Notes: a model not told the origin generated them from the sequence alone. A stretch of 64,000 nt of DNA from Ampullaceana balthica (GCA_944989445.1 CALYLW010000066.1:1425001-1489000); one strand, 5' to 3'. Shown: positions 20,291 through 63,180, counted from the first letter of the stretch. Numbers and translations: made by a program.

Positions 20291-21506
20291 TAATTTTGTT
20301 TTTTGCACTGGGCAATTTCCCATTTATAAATGCTCCACACCTGTACGTCAGGGTGTCAACGTATTTAGAACATTTTGAAAAACCGGTCTAGCTGGTCTCT
20401 ATCAGAGTGGTCGGCTTTTACCTTAGCAAAATTACAGTGTTTCTCACAATTATTTTTCAAACGTCTTTAATTCGTATGCACTATAATATATAAATATATA
20501 CGCCGGTTTGAAATAAGACTAGAAATAATTTGGTTGATGGTTGATCTCAGCACTTAACGTTCTCACCCTTTTCAAAGGTATTTCAGTAAGACTGGAGTTG
20601 CTCGCCCCACCCGCCCCCCCGCCTTAAAAAAGGGTTGCCATGATTTGTATTTTGTAGAGATACAACAATTGATATCACTTCAAAGATGCATTCTCCTTAA
20701 ATAGTATTTATGACACTTATATAAACTATACACACATTTACGTGTTGATTCTATGAGGAGAAAACTAAATGTTATTTTTTTATGTCCCCGTCACATGAAT
20801 TTGTTTTGGCTTCTCCTTCCCTGTTGACACCAAATTCCTTTGATACTTGTTTTAAAATATATTTTTTTTAAAATGCTAATGGAAAGGAAGGCATATTCAT
20901 TTTTCATTATACTGATCAGAAAGACTTTGGCTCTAAAGTCACGCACCAATGACTTTTTAATATATATATATATATATATATATTATTGATGAATAGGTTT
21001 AGATGTGTTGCATTTCCATGTCATGTGACGTGAATATATCAATCTAGTATTTTTGAGACAGACACATTTGTGACGAATGTTTCCGACAGCTTAGAAAAGT
21101 TATTTCTCTTTAAAGTGTTAACGTTTAATTCCGTTTGAATGATAACGAAACGTGTAGTTTACTTACAATAATTACTTGTGTTTGGATCATCTCTTAGGGC
21201 GAATAGTTATGGACTCGCGATAAACGTAAGTTGTTAAAGTTGACTTTAAAAAAAAGTTTTGTGTGTTCACCATATCTTAAAATTTGTTTAAAATTTAGGA
21301 GAAACCTAAAACAAAGATAAACAACCAATTAGTCGACTTTACCACACAAAAAAAAATTAATTAAAATAATTTTTTATAATATATATTTTTATCCAAGTGG
21401 ACATTAAGCGAAAAATTCATAAATTTAATTCCCTTCATCATTTCCAAATTGAGAACCACCTGTAAGAAGTGAATTGAAGAAACACATTCAAATTAGAGGT
21501 ACATTT
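20291..21506. other. Intergenic, nothing seen
   Basis: A C-rich stretch near 20610 and a short (TA)n at 20959-20984. No gene or shared repeat is supported. Confidence 0.5.
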
Positions 21507-22828
21507 CTATACTTCCTCCCGTCTTTTGTCATTTTTGTTGGTGTTGCAACTCTTTGTAATGAACCATTTGTGCCTGAGATTGGTAGCGTGTACCTCTTGC
21601 TCTGATTCAGGTGTTTCCAGTTCAAAAACATCTGCAACCACTTCTTCTCCAAATAAATGAATTTCTCAACATGTTGTTTCGACGGTAAGTCAAACCATCT
21701 TTCATCATAACGATGTATAGCCTTGGTGTAGGGCTGCTAATACAACTATCAATGGCTTCCAGGAGCTTCTAGGTTTTTGTTTCTGTATATATACTTTGCT
21801 TCCAGGCAGAAAATGAGGACATCTGGAGATTATTTTTGGAATTGTTGCAATATTTCATCTTTTGATCCTTTGCTGGGAACTTTAATGCTCATTGCATATT
21901 ACAGATTCAATTTTTATTCAGCTGCTGATAACCTGGCAGACCAAGGATTGGCTTAGAGTTTTTGACTGTCTGAAATTCAATTATCTATGTTTTCTTTCTT
22001 TTACTAAGCATTTGATTAATGTTTTGTCTACATCAGGCAACGTTTCAACATTCTATTTATAAGCCTAGCTATTGATTTCTTAAGGCATTGAAGTTGACAA
22101 AACAACCTGTACGGTAGTATGTTCACCTGTGCTTAAGTGTCTAGAGTTGAAGCTATTTGTATCTGCTGAAGCGTGAAACCTGTTTTCCACGCATTGCTAA
22201 TTCATTTTTTGCGAGGAAACGCTGCATACAATAAGTCTTACGTTACCACGGTTAACGTTATCTTAGGTTGACGGTTGACAGCTTATACAAGAATATATCT
22301 GCATACAGAAGAAAAATTGTTCTGTTTTCAACAGTTAAATTATGATTGACCATAAGCGGGCCATTTTCTTAGTTACATTTGATATTTGAAAATTAGATCT
22401 TGACATGTGTTTACTTGTTTTCACGCGTGTAGTTGAATTCCCTGATGCAATTGTCCAGCTTGCACATTATTGTATTCAGTCATTAGCTTGAGTTGCCCTT
22501 GCATTGTCTCAGCTGCACTGCATATATTTTCAACTTCATTCAGATCTAGCTCTGACTTTTTTTTGCCAGACGCAACTCTACCATTTATCAGTGATTCTGT
22601 AATATTTCTAAATTCGCTTGACTTTGCTTTTAGTTGCATTAAAAAAAAATTATAAACATTTTCTCCTTAACTTTCATTCTTTAAGAAAATCAATAGCCTC
22701 TCAATTGCTACATTTTTTCTCGGTGTAAAAATTGTTTTAATTTTCTCAATATTAACTTCTTTGTGTGCCGCAATCGTCACATTCTTTCCTAGTCCACTGG
22801 AATGTATTGAAAACTTAATCAGCTCCAT
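21507..22828 (-). pseudogene. Unidentified coding relic
   Basis: Several minus-strand frames look like decayed protein. An ATG at 22828 opens MELIKFSIHSSGLGKN..., which stops near 22674. In the same direction a second frame reads FRNITESLINGRVASGKKKS, then ELDLNEVENICSAAETMQGQ, to about 22420 and looks helical and coiled-coil-like. A last frame near 21507-21660 reads EIHLFGEEVVADVFELETPE, then LRHKWFITKSC, and ends in TAG. Amino-acid use is protein-like (mixed charged and hydrophobic residues, few low-complexity runs). I do not recognise the family. A transposon protein or a dead host gene are both possible. Confidence 0.4.
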
Positions 22829-23861
22829 GGCCTATTATGTGGTATAGTGTCATGCTCTGCACCTTTTGTCTTTTAATGTCGAGTGCGCTTGTTATCTTGT
22901 ATATCTGGTATGATTGGTTAAACTTCTACCATTGATTAGCAATATTTACATTTAGCTCTATAGTTGTGGCAGATGGAGTCAGGTCATTTGGCACTATGCA
23001 GCAGAACAACTGTGAATAATCACAACAAAAAAGACTCAAGTCCATTGCCTGTGGAACAAGCACTTTAAAGTCATTTGCTTTACAAGTCACTCCAAGTTTA
23101 ACTCATAAGTAAAGCACGCAGTATTCGAATTCAGTCAACCAAGTCGCATGCAAACACGTCTGTTACACTTTAAAAATTTATGATAAAAAGCTCAAACAAT
23201 CATAATATTATTAATAACCACCATTGTAAAGCACACTCGTGCTACTTGACTTTTCATCTCGCATACTAAAACAAAAGCGTCTTTAATGCTAACAATTATT
23301 CTCCTTTATTAGGCATCAATTCTGGCTACTACATTCGCTCTCCATTCGACTCTCTCTCACTGCCTGTCTATTCCCCTGTAGTGAGGTGGGTCTCTCGTTG
23401 TCCGTCATCTTAAACCTGTGGTGGTGGCTCTGTCTTGTCTCCTACCGTCGTCTCCTTATATTGCTTGCCAAAAGGTATGTGGTTGACATTCGAGAATGCC
23501 CACTTGGTGTGAGCAATAATATTTTCAGTATTTCACTCCCTTATCCATGTCCAATGATTAGTTACTAATGCTTACCTGTAGTTCCTAATGTTTCCCCCAT
23601 CCTATAGTTCGGTCCAACGACACTAAAAATTTAGCTTCTGGTTCCTAATAGTACTGTCATTGCTCTACACTACCTTACTAATCCCTAACTTTCCCCCCTC
23701 TCGACGCAAATATTTACAGAAACCCTAGCTCCCCCCTCACCACGGTTTGTCGAGAGACCTAACCTCACCTCCAACCCGATTTTTTGAGAGACCAAACCTC
23801 CCCTCAACCGTGGTTTTTCGAGAGATCCGCAGTCTCGACCGGCCATACATGTGTATCACGT
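22829..23861. other. Intergenic, nothing firm
   Basis: Pyrimidine-rich pieces near 23340-23480 and three spaced CGAGAGA/CCTC motifs at 23700-23830. No gene is supported. Confidence 0.4.
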
Positions 23862-24830
23862 AATAAAACAACCCCGTAAAAACAAAGTTTTTGACTATAA
23901 ATCCCTTATATATGAGACATAACTAAAAGTATTGATTATGTTCAAACGCGACAAACATTTACAGACTGAAACCGAAATTATCTGCCCTGGCTTTAAAACC
24001 GGGGGAAGGTGGGGGGGGTGTGAACATGGACGGGTGGCGTCAACGCGTTAACTCAACTCCTGGTGTAAACCACCTGTTTAAAACACGAGAGGTGTTCACC
24101 GATGGCTGGCGTGAAGTCAAGTGACCCGTAAGATGTAAACAATATCGACAGCTACATATAGTTTATATACATAAATTAAAAATGCAATAATTTAATTACG
24201 GTACGTTTGATCGATCTGAAACTTTGATATGATGCATTGTTAGGTGACATGGGTCCGTGTGCAAAATTGCAGCTCGATGGCTTTACGGGAACTGGGTCAT
24301 TTTTTACTTTTGTTTTTCCGCCCGCCCATGAGACGGTTGTGAAGTTAATATAAGGGATTTAATAAAACAACCCCTGTAAAAATAAGTTTTTGACTATAAA
24401 TTCCTTATATATGAGACATAACTAAAAGTATTGATTATGTTCAAACTCGACAAACATTTACAGACTGAAACCGAAATTATCTCCCCTGGCTTAAAAACTG
24501 GGGGAAGGGGGGAAGGGGTGTGGTCATGGACGGTGGCGTCAACGCGTTAACTCAACTCCTGTTGTAAACCACCTGGTTAAAACACGAGAGGTGTTTACCG
24601 ATGGCTGGCGTGAAGTCAAGTGACCCGTAAAATGTAAACTATAGTGACTGCTACATACAGTTTATATAGATAAACTAAAATGCATTAATTTAATTACATT
24701 ACGTTCGATTGATCTGAAATTTTGACACGATGCATTGTTAGGTTACATGGGTCTCTGTGCCAAATTTCAGCTCGATGGCTCCACGGAAATTGGGTCTTTT
24801 TTAAAATCCCTTATATTAACTTCACCGGCG

Positions 24831-24861
<31 letters not shown>

Positions 24862-25420
24862 GTCTGTCTTGGGCGGGCGGAAAAACAGAAGTCAAAAATG
24901 ACCCACTTCCCATGATCCGATCGAACTGAAATTTGGCACACGGACCCGTCTAACCTAACAATGCATCGTATCGAAATTTCAGATCGATCGAACGTACCGT
25001 AATTAAATTAATGCATTTTTAGTTTATCCTTATATGAGGTATGTAATTTAAATTCACTGTTTGTTATTGTTTTTTTCCCACGTGAAATTTTGAGCTGACG
25101 CATTGAGGCGACCCAACGAAGCGCTTTTGTTTACATTTTACGTGTCACTCTGAGCTCGGTCAAGCGAATCGGTGACCAGACTTTTCCCCTCTCCCCCTCC
25201 CACCCACCCCTCCCCCCTAGGGTTATGAAGCAAACTTGAGTTAAGACAGATTCAGTCTGTAAATGTTTGAAAATAATCAATACTGTTAGTTATGTCTCAT
25301 ATATAAGGGATTTATAGTCAAAAACTTTGTTTTTACGGGTTTGTTTTATTACTTTTTTTTACCGCCCGTCCAAGACAGAGAGACAGAGACGGCGGTAAAG
25401 TTAATATAAGGGATTTAAAA
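23862..25420. repeat. Clustered head-to-tail and inverted repeat copies
   Basis: Two reverse copies of the 19845-20290 family lie head to tail (about 23862-24360 and 24361-24830). A forward copy follows (about 24807-25330), then a fragment of a reverse end (25350-25417). The two reverse copies share a long segment with GTCAACGCGTTAACTCAACTCC and AACACGAGAGGTGTT..CCGATGGCTGGCGTGAAGT. A (TC)n tract sits at 24833-24857. Every junction lies at a TTATATTAACTTCAC end. No coding is seen. Confidence 0.75.
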
Positions 25421-25435
25421 ATACTATACATTATG

Positions 25436-26128
25436 GTTATATATATATATATAATTCTCTTCGTGGGACCATGCAAGTCACCACGCAAGTATGTGCAACC
25501 GAGCATGACGAATGACCATCGCTGGGGTCGACCAATGTATCGAGACCAACAATTGTCCTTGATGGGGTTGGTTTGGACAAACGACTATGAGTGAATGAAA
25601 AGAAGGAACTCTGGAGAGACCCGCTGCGTAGCATACGCCGCTGACTTGCTCATTATAGACAGTGCTAAAAATAGTTGGGAATGAGAGTACAGACAAAAAA
25701 AAAGCAGTAAGTAAATAAAAAATAGCGAGCAAACTCGAAGACAAGCACACTGTGGTTGTTGTTACCCGCCTCCCATTTAATACTTCCATCCCTTAAACAT
25801 AAACTGTGATTTGCCGAGCCTAGCGAGGGTTAGACATATTTAGGGTTGATAATTGCATTTTTTTTGGTAAACCGATTATTAAATGTGTAACTCCGATTTT
25901 AATTTGATTATCGTTTTATAGCTGACTTCATAGAAGTTAGGGGTGTACCGAATTTCGCCTGCAATTGTCTCGAAGCCAACAATGAGTTGGCAGTCCCCCC
26001 CCCCAACCAACGGTCACTCGCGTTGTTTTGATTTCTTCGTGTTGTAGTTTGTGTCCGTTCTTTCTCCACGTTCTTTGCACTCTCCATGAGCAATTCTTTG
26101 GCGTATGCTACGCCGAGGGGCGTCTAGT
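25436..26128 (+). mobile_element. Helitron-like non-autonomous element
   Basis: The 5' phrase TATATATAATTCTCTTCGTG is the same as at 10799. The 3' end has the GGCGTA-TGC-TACGCC hairpin (26100-26114) nine bases before CTAGT (26124-26128). The interior has a C-rich run followed by CACTCGCGTTGTT, which is also found at 37236-37275. The short minus-strand ORFs here have no supporting motif. Confidence 0.6.
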
Positions 26129-27001
26129 AATAAATGACCCGTGAAAACAAAGCCTTTGACTGTAAATGCCAACGCGTACCACTCAAACTAAAGTCTTGGA
26201 AGAAATACTGAAAAAAAAATAACTTGTTTTGAATGTCCGCGTAAACGTGTTCAGTATGTAAATTATTATTTTTTATATTTTTCTCCGCTAGTCATAGGCT
26301 GTATGAGTTTGAGGGACCAATCGCTATCGATGACCGGACAGAAAGTAATATATGTATATATATATTTATATATATAAGTTTATATATATAAGTATATATA
26401 AACATTTATAGGGATAAAAAACACATTACTTATTCAGTAAGTTACAGCAAACACATACACATTCTTGTTTTCTTACTCCTAAATTCGAACGTTGTATGGG
26501 TTGCCTGAAGAAACCAGGAAAACTAACACTGTATTAACGTTTTAAAATCTAATAAAAAAATGCAAGACTAGACATATACCATGGATAAGCGTAGGACGCG
26601 ATAATCTTTTTTTTTAAATGGGGCGTCTCTAACAGATAAGATAAAGTAATTCATATGAACCATCGACTGCCTCACTTTTTGTTCGTAAATAATGGGTAAT
26701 TTGAATCTTAATTGTAGCGTAAATAAATAAATTATGTTACAAAAACATTCTGAGGTTGTTTAAAAAAAATACGTGCTTTGTCATTTTTAAAATCTATTAA
26801 AATTGATTAATATTTAATAAATCAAATTTTAAATAGAATTTCTATTCACTCTTTTATTGTACCTACAATAATTTCTGATACATAGATTTTAATAGGAAAA
26901 ATGTAATATTTTTCCGATGACCAATGTCAACAAGTTTAGGCTGATTCTCAATTTTCTAGTAAACACACACACACATACACACATACACACAAACACACAC
27001 G

Positions 27002-27036
<35 letters not shown>

Positions 27037-27287
27037 TAAAAAATATAAATGAAAAGAAAAGAGAGAACATACTGCTATTAAGGTCAGGTCTTGTTAACTT
27101 AACTTATGAGTGTTTTTTCATTATATCAATTTTAAGGTATACTTTTTTATTGTCTCATTTATTTATGGTATTATTTATTTCAGTAATCATTTATTTCAGG
27201 AATCATTTATTTAATACATCTATACTAAAATAAACCAATGCACTAACTTATTTACTCACACACTCATCACTAATCCTGAAACATACC
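26129..27287. repeat. Intergenic with TA and CA microsatellites
   Basis: TA-rich tracts occur at about 26349-26400 and (CA)n, partly interrupted, at about 26963-27035. No gene is seen. Confidence 0.7.
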
Positions 27288-27845
27288 TTGTAGGTAGAAG
27301 CATGAAACTTTGGAAACTTGCGGAATACACTCTTACGACAACAATTGGGTACTCATTAGGCCGGGGGCTAAAAATAATTTTGGTCTGATATGGGCTATAT
27401 AAAACTAAATCAACATTAATTCTACAACTTTCCGTGTAGGTAGAAGCATGAAACTTTGGGAAGTTGTTGAGTACACTCCTTCGATGGTAACAGGCGAAAA
27501 TAATATTTAAATTAACATGCACTGGGAGCCGGAGGCAAAAATGTAGTTTTTTTCTTTTATAAAATCTTACTCATCACTATCTCTACATCTTGCAGTGTAG
27601 GTAGAAGCATGAACCTTTGGGAAGTTGGGAAATACACTCCCGCGATGGTAACATGTGAAAAAATATAAACATTATCATTCACTAGGGGTCCCGGGCCCAA
27701 ATTTAGTTTTTTTTCTTTATATGAGCTATATAAAACAAACTCATCATTAAATATTCAACTTCCCATGTAGGTAGGAACATGAAACTTGGGGAAGTTGTTG
27801 AGTACCCTCCCGCGATGTTAACAGGGGAAAAATATTTAAATTATC
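27288..27845. repeat. Tandem array of the GTAGGTAGAAGC unit
   Basis: Four units start at 27290, 27436, 27597 and 27767 (spacing 146, 161 and 170 bp). Each reads GTAGGTAGAAGCATGAA, then GGAAGTTG..GAGTACACTC, GATGGTAACA, a GGGGCC..GGGC stretch, and a TATAAAAC.AACTCATCA.TAA spacer. Single or degraded units lie at 1-1160, 37797-37905 (reverse), 46490-47120 and 57560-57700. Confidence 0.8.
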
Positions 27846-27975
27846 AGCTCGATAGGATCATGGGAAGTGTGTCATTTTTGCTTTTTGTTTCGTGGGACCA
27901 CGACAGACAGAAAGACAAGACGGTGAAGTTAATATATTTAGTACTAGGTTGTGCTGCGGCATCGCACATTTTCAA

Positions 27976-29309
27976 AATGGGGCCGTCCATAAATGACATC
28001 ACGTGCCTAGGGGGGAGGGGGGTCACACTTTTGTGACGATGCATGACGAGGGGGGGGAGGGGGTTGAAGAAATGTGACGTCACATCAAAAGGGTAATTTT
28101 AAATAAAACTTCCACTGAAATATTTGGTCGCTTACAATTTATTTAATGACTTTTTAAATTTTTTTATTTTTTTTAATTTACAAATTTAAAAAATAAAAAT
28201 AAAAAATCAGCGCTTCTCAATGTGCCAGTTGTTTGGCCATCAGACGCTGGTGGCGTAAGCTATCAAGACACGAAAAATTAAATTTAATTAGAATCCTTAA
28301 TTTTAAGAACCCACACGATAACGTACGAAATTGCGTCGTTTGATGTTGACATCAAAGCAATTGTGATGTAACCGCAGCTCCGTTTGGTTCTCTCACCGCA
28401 GGAGTCGGCGAACTTTTTTTGCACGTTACCTCAAAATATACAAGTTTATATGTGCGTTACCCCCCCCCCTCCCCAACCCCCAGACTCTCGGTCCTGCTCA
28501 CGTGACTCGGGGATTTGGGGGAGCGTCGTTAATGCTACTGGTGAGTTTTACAAGCATGACAAGTGTCTAAAAATGATCTGAATAGGATTATGTGAAGATA
28601 TTTTATTTAAAAACAACACGGAATATCCTTTTTCTTTAAAAAGATCTATTTGATAGAATTATAAAAGTTTTTGATATAATTGTTTGATTGGTTTTTGGTC
28701 AAACGCCCCTGGCCATTCTAGATATAAAGATAAATGAGCCCATTTAAAATTAGTCAAGTATTCATTAACTTTATTGAATGCATCAAATTCTTGACATCGC
28801 AATTTGAGAGGAGCACAAAACAACTTTTTTTAGCTCAGTTTTTAAGACATTAATTTTAAATATCACAGAAAGGATACTTGTTACAGTCAAGTCATGTGGA
28901 TTAAGATTATTGACACTCGTGTCAATATAAATGAAAGTAGGGTGGATTTAGGTGTCTTCGTATAGTACATAGGTAAGAAATCTACATAGTTATCAAATTT
29001 TAAAAATGCATTTTCTGGAAGGAACCGGTTCAGTAGTGGGCATATGTTTCAAACGTACACGTACACATGACTTATTTTAATATATCTAGTAGATTGTAGT
29101 AGATGTTATATGTCCTAAATGAGTCAGCATTACCCCCAATAATTCCCTTTTGACCCCAGATGAGGTTATTTACCCCTGTTCACCGAACAAGGGGGTCAAA
29201 GTTTTGTGAAGTATTTTTAGAGGGGGGTTCTAACTTTTTGTGACGACGCGTGACGAGGGGGTAAAAAATCGGCCAAAATCGCGTGACGTCATTTATGGGC
29301 GGCCCCATT
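27976..29309. mobile_element. TIR element, GGGGCCGTCCATAAATGAC family
   Basis: The left end AATGGGGCCGTCCATAAATG is inverted at the right as CATTTATGGGCGGCCCCATT. Inside both ends are GTGACG/TGACGTCA motifs and G-rich runs. A diverged copy of one end is at 63755-63905. No transposase frame is visible, so it is probably non-autonomous. I cannot name the superfamily. Confidence 0.7.
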
Positions 29310-29880
29310 AAGCCAAACTAACTTGTCCTTGTATGATAAATACGTAATATAAACTTCCTTAAATGTACACAAAGTATTTTAAAATAGGGGTTGTAGGGCG
29401 CCTAAGGCGCCCACGTTTTTTTTTGGTCAAAATTCCAAGTAACCTATCTTTGTTTGATAAATACGAAATATTCCTGAAAAGTAAACAAAGTATTTATATA
29501 ATAGTTTTTTACAGTGCTAATCACCACACGATTTTTTAACTAACTTTAGAAAGCAGCGCACCAAATTACTGCACCAAAAAAAACATACTCTTTTTGAACG
29601 TCCGCATGAAAATAATAGTGTGGAAATTGTTTAATGTTAATCTGGAAACCAAAATGTTTATGATTTTTAAGTCTATATTTTCAATTTTAAAAAAAGCCGG
29701 GTGAAGTCCATTAGCCATTCATACATAATTGAGGGTAAATATATATATAATATCCATCATGATCCAGATGGAAATCAATTGATGTTTTGAATAGGGTTTT
29801 CGCGGGTTCTCAACGCTAACTGAAATCCTATTATACTGCTGCAAAGCGTGGGTATTTTGCTAGTCATTCCATAACGTATC
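29310..29880. repeat. Composite of Helitron-like fragments
   Basis: It contains the GGCGCCTAAGGCGCCC module (about 29394) flanked by two related copies of a TTTGATAAATACG..ACACAAAGTATTT segment (about 29320 and 29440), then AGAAAGCAGCGCACCAAATT (about 29548). A segment ending TTCTCAACGCTAACTGAAAT..GGGTATTTTGCTAGT follows (to about 29862). That last phrase matches the ends of the repeats at 1500 and 48830. Confidence 0.55.
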
Positions 29881-30370
29881 CTTCGACAAGTTATATATTA
29901 TTATAAGGTATCATTTACCAAAGGGATCATTTATTAATTTTTATTATTTAATATAAGTTAAAAAGTTGTTCAGTGTTTTTGGTCGAAGGTCAAAGGAAAA
30001 TTGTGGTTTTAAATTTAAAGCAAAAAATTTTATGACTATTCCTCCTGAAGGATTTTATACATATATTACAAATGTTAACAATGTAGGCGGATCTTAATTT
30101 TCTATTAAAAAGAAAACTTAGGAGTTTTCCAAATTTAAATTTGTTACTTTTCTTTAACCTTTTGTTTTTAAAAAGCCATCAATAAATTAATTTTTATGTT
30201 AAAAAACGTATTGTTAATATTAATTTTAATGGAAAATAAATCTTTATAGCTATCCGATTTTTAGGAATTTAGAATCTCATTTCTTTAAATAAATTTATCT
30301 TTTATCAAAATCTATGTCATATATAGAATATACTTGAATCGTTGACAATATCATCACAACTACAGCACAA

Positions 30371-60926
<30,556 letters not shown>

Positions 60927-60960
60927 AAAAAAGAATTATATGTCTTTTCTTTTGGACTTC

Positions 60961-60966
60961 ATTAAA
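60961..60966 (+). promoter_or_regulatory. Possible poly(A) signal of gene 2
   Basis: ATTAAA, the commonest variant of AATAAA, lies just before the CATC microsatellite. It is supported by position only. Confidence 0.3.
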
Positions 60967-60973
60967 TTTTAAA

Positions 60974-61330
60974 ATCCATCCATCCATTTATCCATCTATC
61001 CACCTAACCACCCACCCACCCACCCACCCATCCATCCATCCATCCATCCATTCTTCTATCCATCCATCCATCCATCCATTCTTCTATCCATCCATCCATC
61101 CATCCATCCATCCATCCACCCACCCATCCATCCATCCATCCATCCATCCATCCATCCATCCATCCATCCATCCATCCATCCATCCATCCATCCATCCATC
61201 CATCCATCCATCCATCCATCCATCCATCCATCCATCCATCCATCCATCCATCCATCCATCCATCATCCATCCATCCATCCATCCATCCATCCATCCATCC
61301 ATCCATCCATCCATCCATCCATCCATCCAT
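60974..61330. repeat. (CATC)n microsatellite, ~355 bp
   Basis: CATC repeats with a few early variants. The open frames through it on both strands are repeat translations (HPSI and MDGW), not genes. It starts 48 bp after the gene 2 stop. Confidence 0.97.
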
Positions 61331-61545
61331 GCTATTGTTCGTCATGTTTCTGCTCCATATAGCAAGACAGGCTTTACTGTGGTGTTGAATATCCTGACCT
61401 TGGTCTGGAGAGTCAAGTTGTTGCAGCTCCAAAAACTTTTTTTTAGCTGTTTAAATGCTGTTCTTGCTTTGCCAATTCTCACTCTTACGTCGGTGTCTGT
61501 CCCTCCTTGTATGTCAATGATATATCTATCTATATCAATATACAT
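61331..61545 (-). pseudogene. LINE reverse transcriptase connector fragment
   Basis: The minus strand reads [20 protein letters not shown], then LKVRIFN-like residues and [11 protein letters not shown]. It matches the 49600-49760 part of the RTE-like LINE, from a different copy. It breaks straight into the CATC repeat. Confidence 0.8.
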
Positions 61546-61595
61546 AATTCCCGTTGTCTGTAATGCTGTTAGGTGACGCTGCGATCAATTTTTTT

Positions 61596-61680
61596 TTAGT
61601 GCTACTAATTTTAGAAAGCAGCGCACCAAATTACTGCACCAAAAATAACACTTTTCGAACGTTCCGCATAAAATTGTTTA
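61596..61680 (+). repeat. Scrap of the AGAAAGCAGCGCACC repeat
   Basis: ACTAATTTTAGAAAGCAGCG then CACCAAATTACTGCACC, as at 10869 and 29546. Confidence 0.7.
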
Positions 61681-62827
61681 ATATGATAATAATTAGTTTT
61701 GACATGTAAACATTTTTATCATTAAACCATTTGTTATTTTACTTTTCATTATTACTCCAGTTCCTATAATAAGTTTTAATTTACAAGACTGTCTTTATCT
61801 ATGTTAAAATAGTGACTGTAATTATTTTAAACAACTTTAAACGAAAATATTTTTGCTTTTCTGATTACCTATTAAGTGTTTAAGTTGTAAGTTTAAAAAT
61901 GTTTTTGGAGATTTAACAGGAATGTTATAGACACATACGTGCACATATAATTACCATAGTTCCATAAATCCAATGAGAGCAAACTTGATATGTCTTGCTT
62001 ATCGAATGTGACAGTTTTCATTTAGCACCTTTAAATTTCATTTATTTTTTACAATTTTAAATCAGGTGTAGTAGTGTGCACCAATGTTCCCTTTGGGAAC
62101 CATTGGTGTAAACACGTATTAGTGAAACTCATACTGGTATAGTATTAATTAATGTGCATGAATATTTTTTATATATTATGTGTACATACTTTACACCTTG
62201 TCAAGTGAAATGTGATTGTGTTGCCAATGTGGGTCATCGTTTCTTAGCGCCCTCACCGTGTATAAAATATTGATAAAACTATGTTTTCATTTTTTAAAAC
62301 TTCTCTTCACAAATAAATTCAAGTATTAATCTATGCTGCTACTCTTAAGAAAATACTAAGTTCCCAATAGCTTCATATTTGAGATGTATGAAACTTTATG
62401 TTATTATGAACCCATATATTGCTTTAAAACATCTTGCTGAATTGTATTTAATGTAGTATTAGAATTAATATTAGACATCGAAACTAATATTATCTTATCT
62501 GTTACAGACTATCTTTATATACTGAAAAATATTGCGTCCTACGCTTTTCCATGTTTTTATATTTAATTTTGCATTTTATTAGAGTTTTAACCCATTCCAT
62601 ATCCAAATTTTGAAAAGGAAGAAGATAATTTGTTTCGTATGTTCTAGAATATTGAATAAAACTGTTTTTAATCCCTTTTTCTCTTTGAGTGTTGTATTGG
62701 GTTATCTTTGTGTTGTATATCCAAGTTAGAATAAATTGCCGCATTTATTATTAGTACTTTCTTCTTTGTTCTTTTATATTCTTGTTTTTCAAAGCTTATT
62801 ATCTAAATAATTGTAATATTTTAGCCC
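61681..62827. other. Downstream DNA, nothing firm
   Basis: A minus-strand ORF at 62502-62744 is Lys/Tyr/Asn-rich and unrecognised. It may belong to the retroelement scrap to its right. Nothing else is supported. Confidence 0.35.
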
Positions 62828-62932
62828 AAGTTAAGCCGCAATAAAATATTGATGAATGACTATCGCTTAAAAATCAAACGCTTAACTGGAGAGGAGATGG
62901 GCGCCGCCAGATATACCAAGCCCCGAGAAAGC
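62828..62932 (+). repeat. tRNA-derived SINE, copy 2 (head missing)
   Basis: AAGTTAAGCCGCAATAAAAT, GGAGAGGAGATGGGCGCCGC and CCAAGCCCCGAGAAAG, as in 11970-12060. It is inserted against a LINE fragment. Confidence 0.75.
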
Positions 62933-62935
62933 TTC

Positions 62936-63180
62936 TATGTTTTTTGTAACATGTTGCTATTTGTTCTGATTTAATTGTTCTAAAGATTATATAATTATCA
63001 GCAAATAACCTAACTTTTGTTTCTGTTGAGATGCTGTTGGGTAAATCATTTATATAAATTAAAATAATAGGATACCTAAGACAGCGCCTTGTGAATTCCC
63101 GAGTGAACTGTAACTGATGCTGATTTAGATTCATAAGTTTTTATACTTTTCTCTCTATCCAAAAGGAATTTAAACGCGCA
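62936..63180 (-). pseudogene. Jockey-like reverse transcriptase fragment
   Basis: The minus strand reads ILIYINDLPNSISTETKVRL, then FADNYIIFRTIKSEQ. This is the ...FLIYINDLP...VRLFADD block of jockey-type LINEs, with the second catalytic Asp changed to Asn. The preceding GVPQG region is frameshifted. Confidence 0.8.

Noticed and set aside
27288..27845. CRISPR-like array
   Set aside because: The units are 146-170 bp, repeated over their whole length, in a eukaryotic setting. There is no short repeat/spacer pattern.
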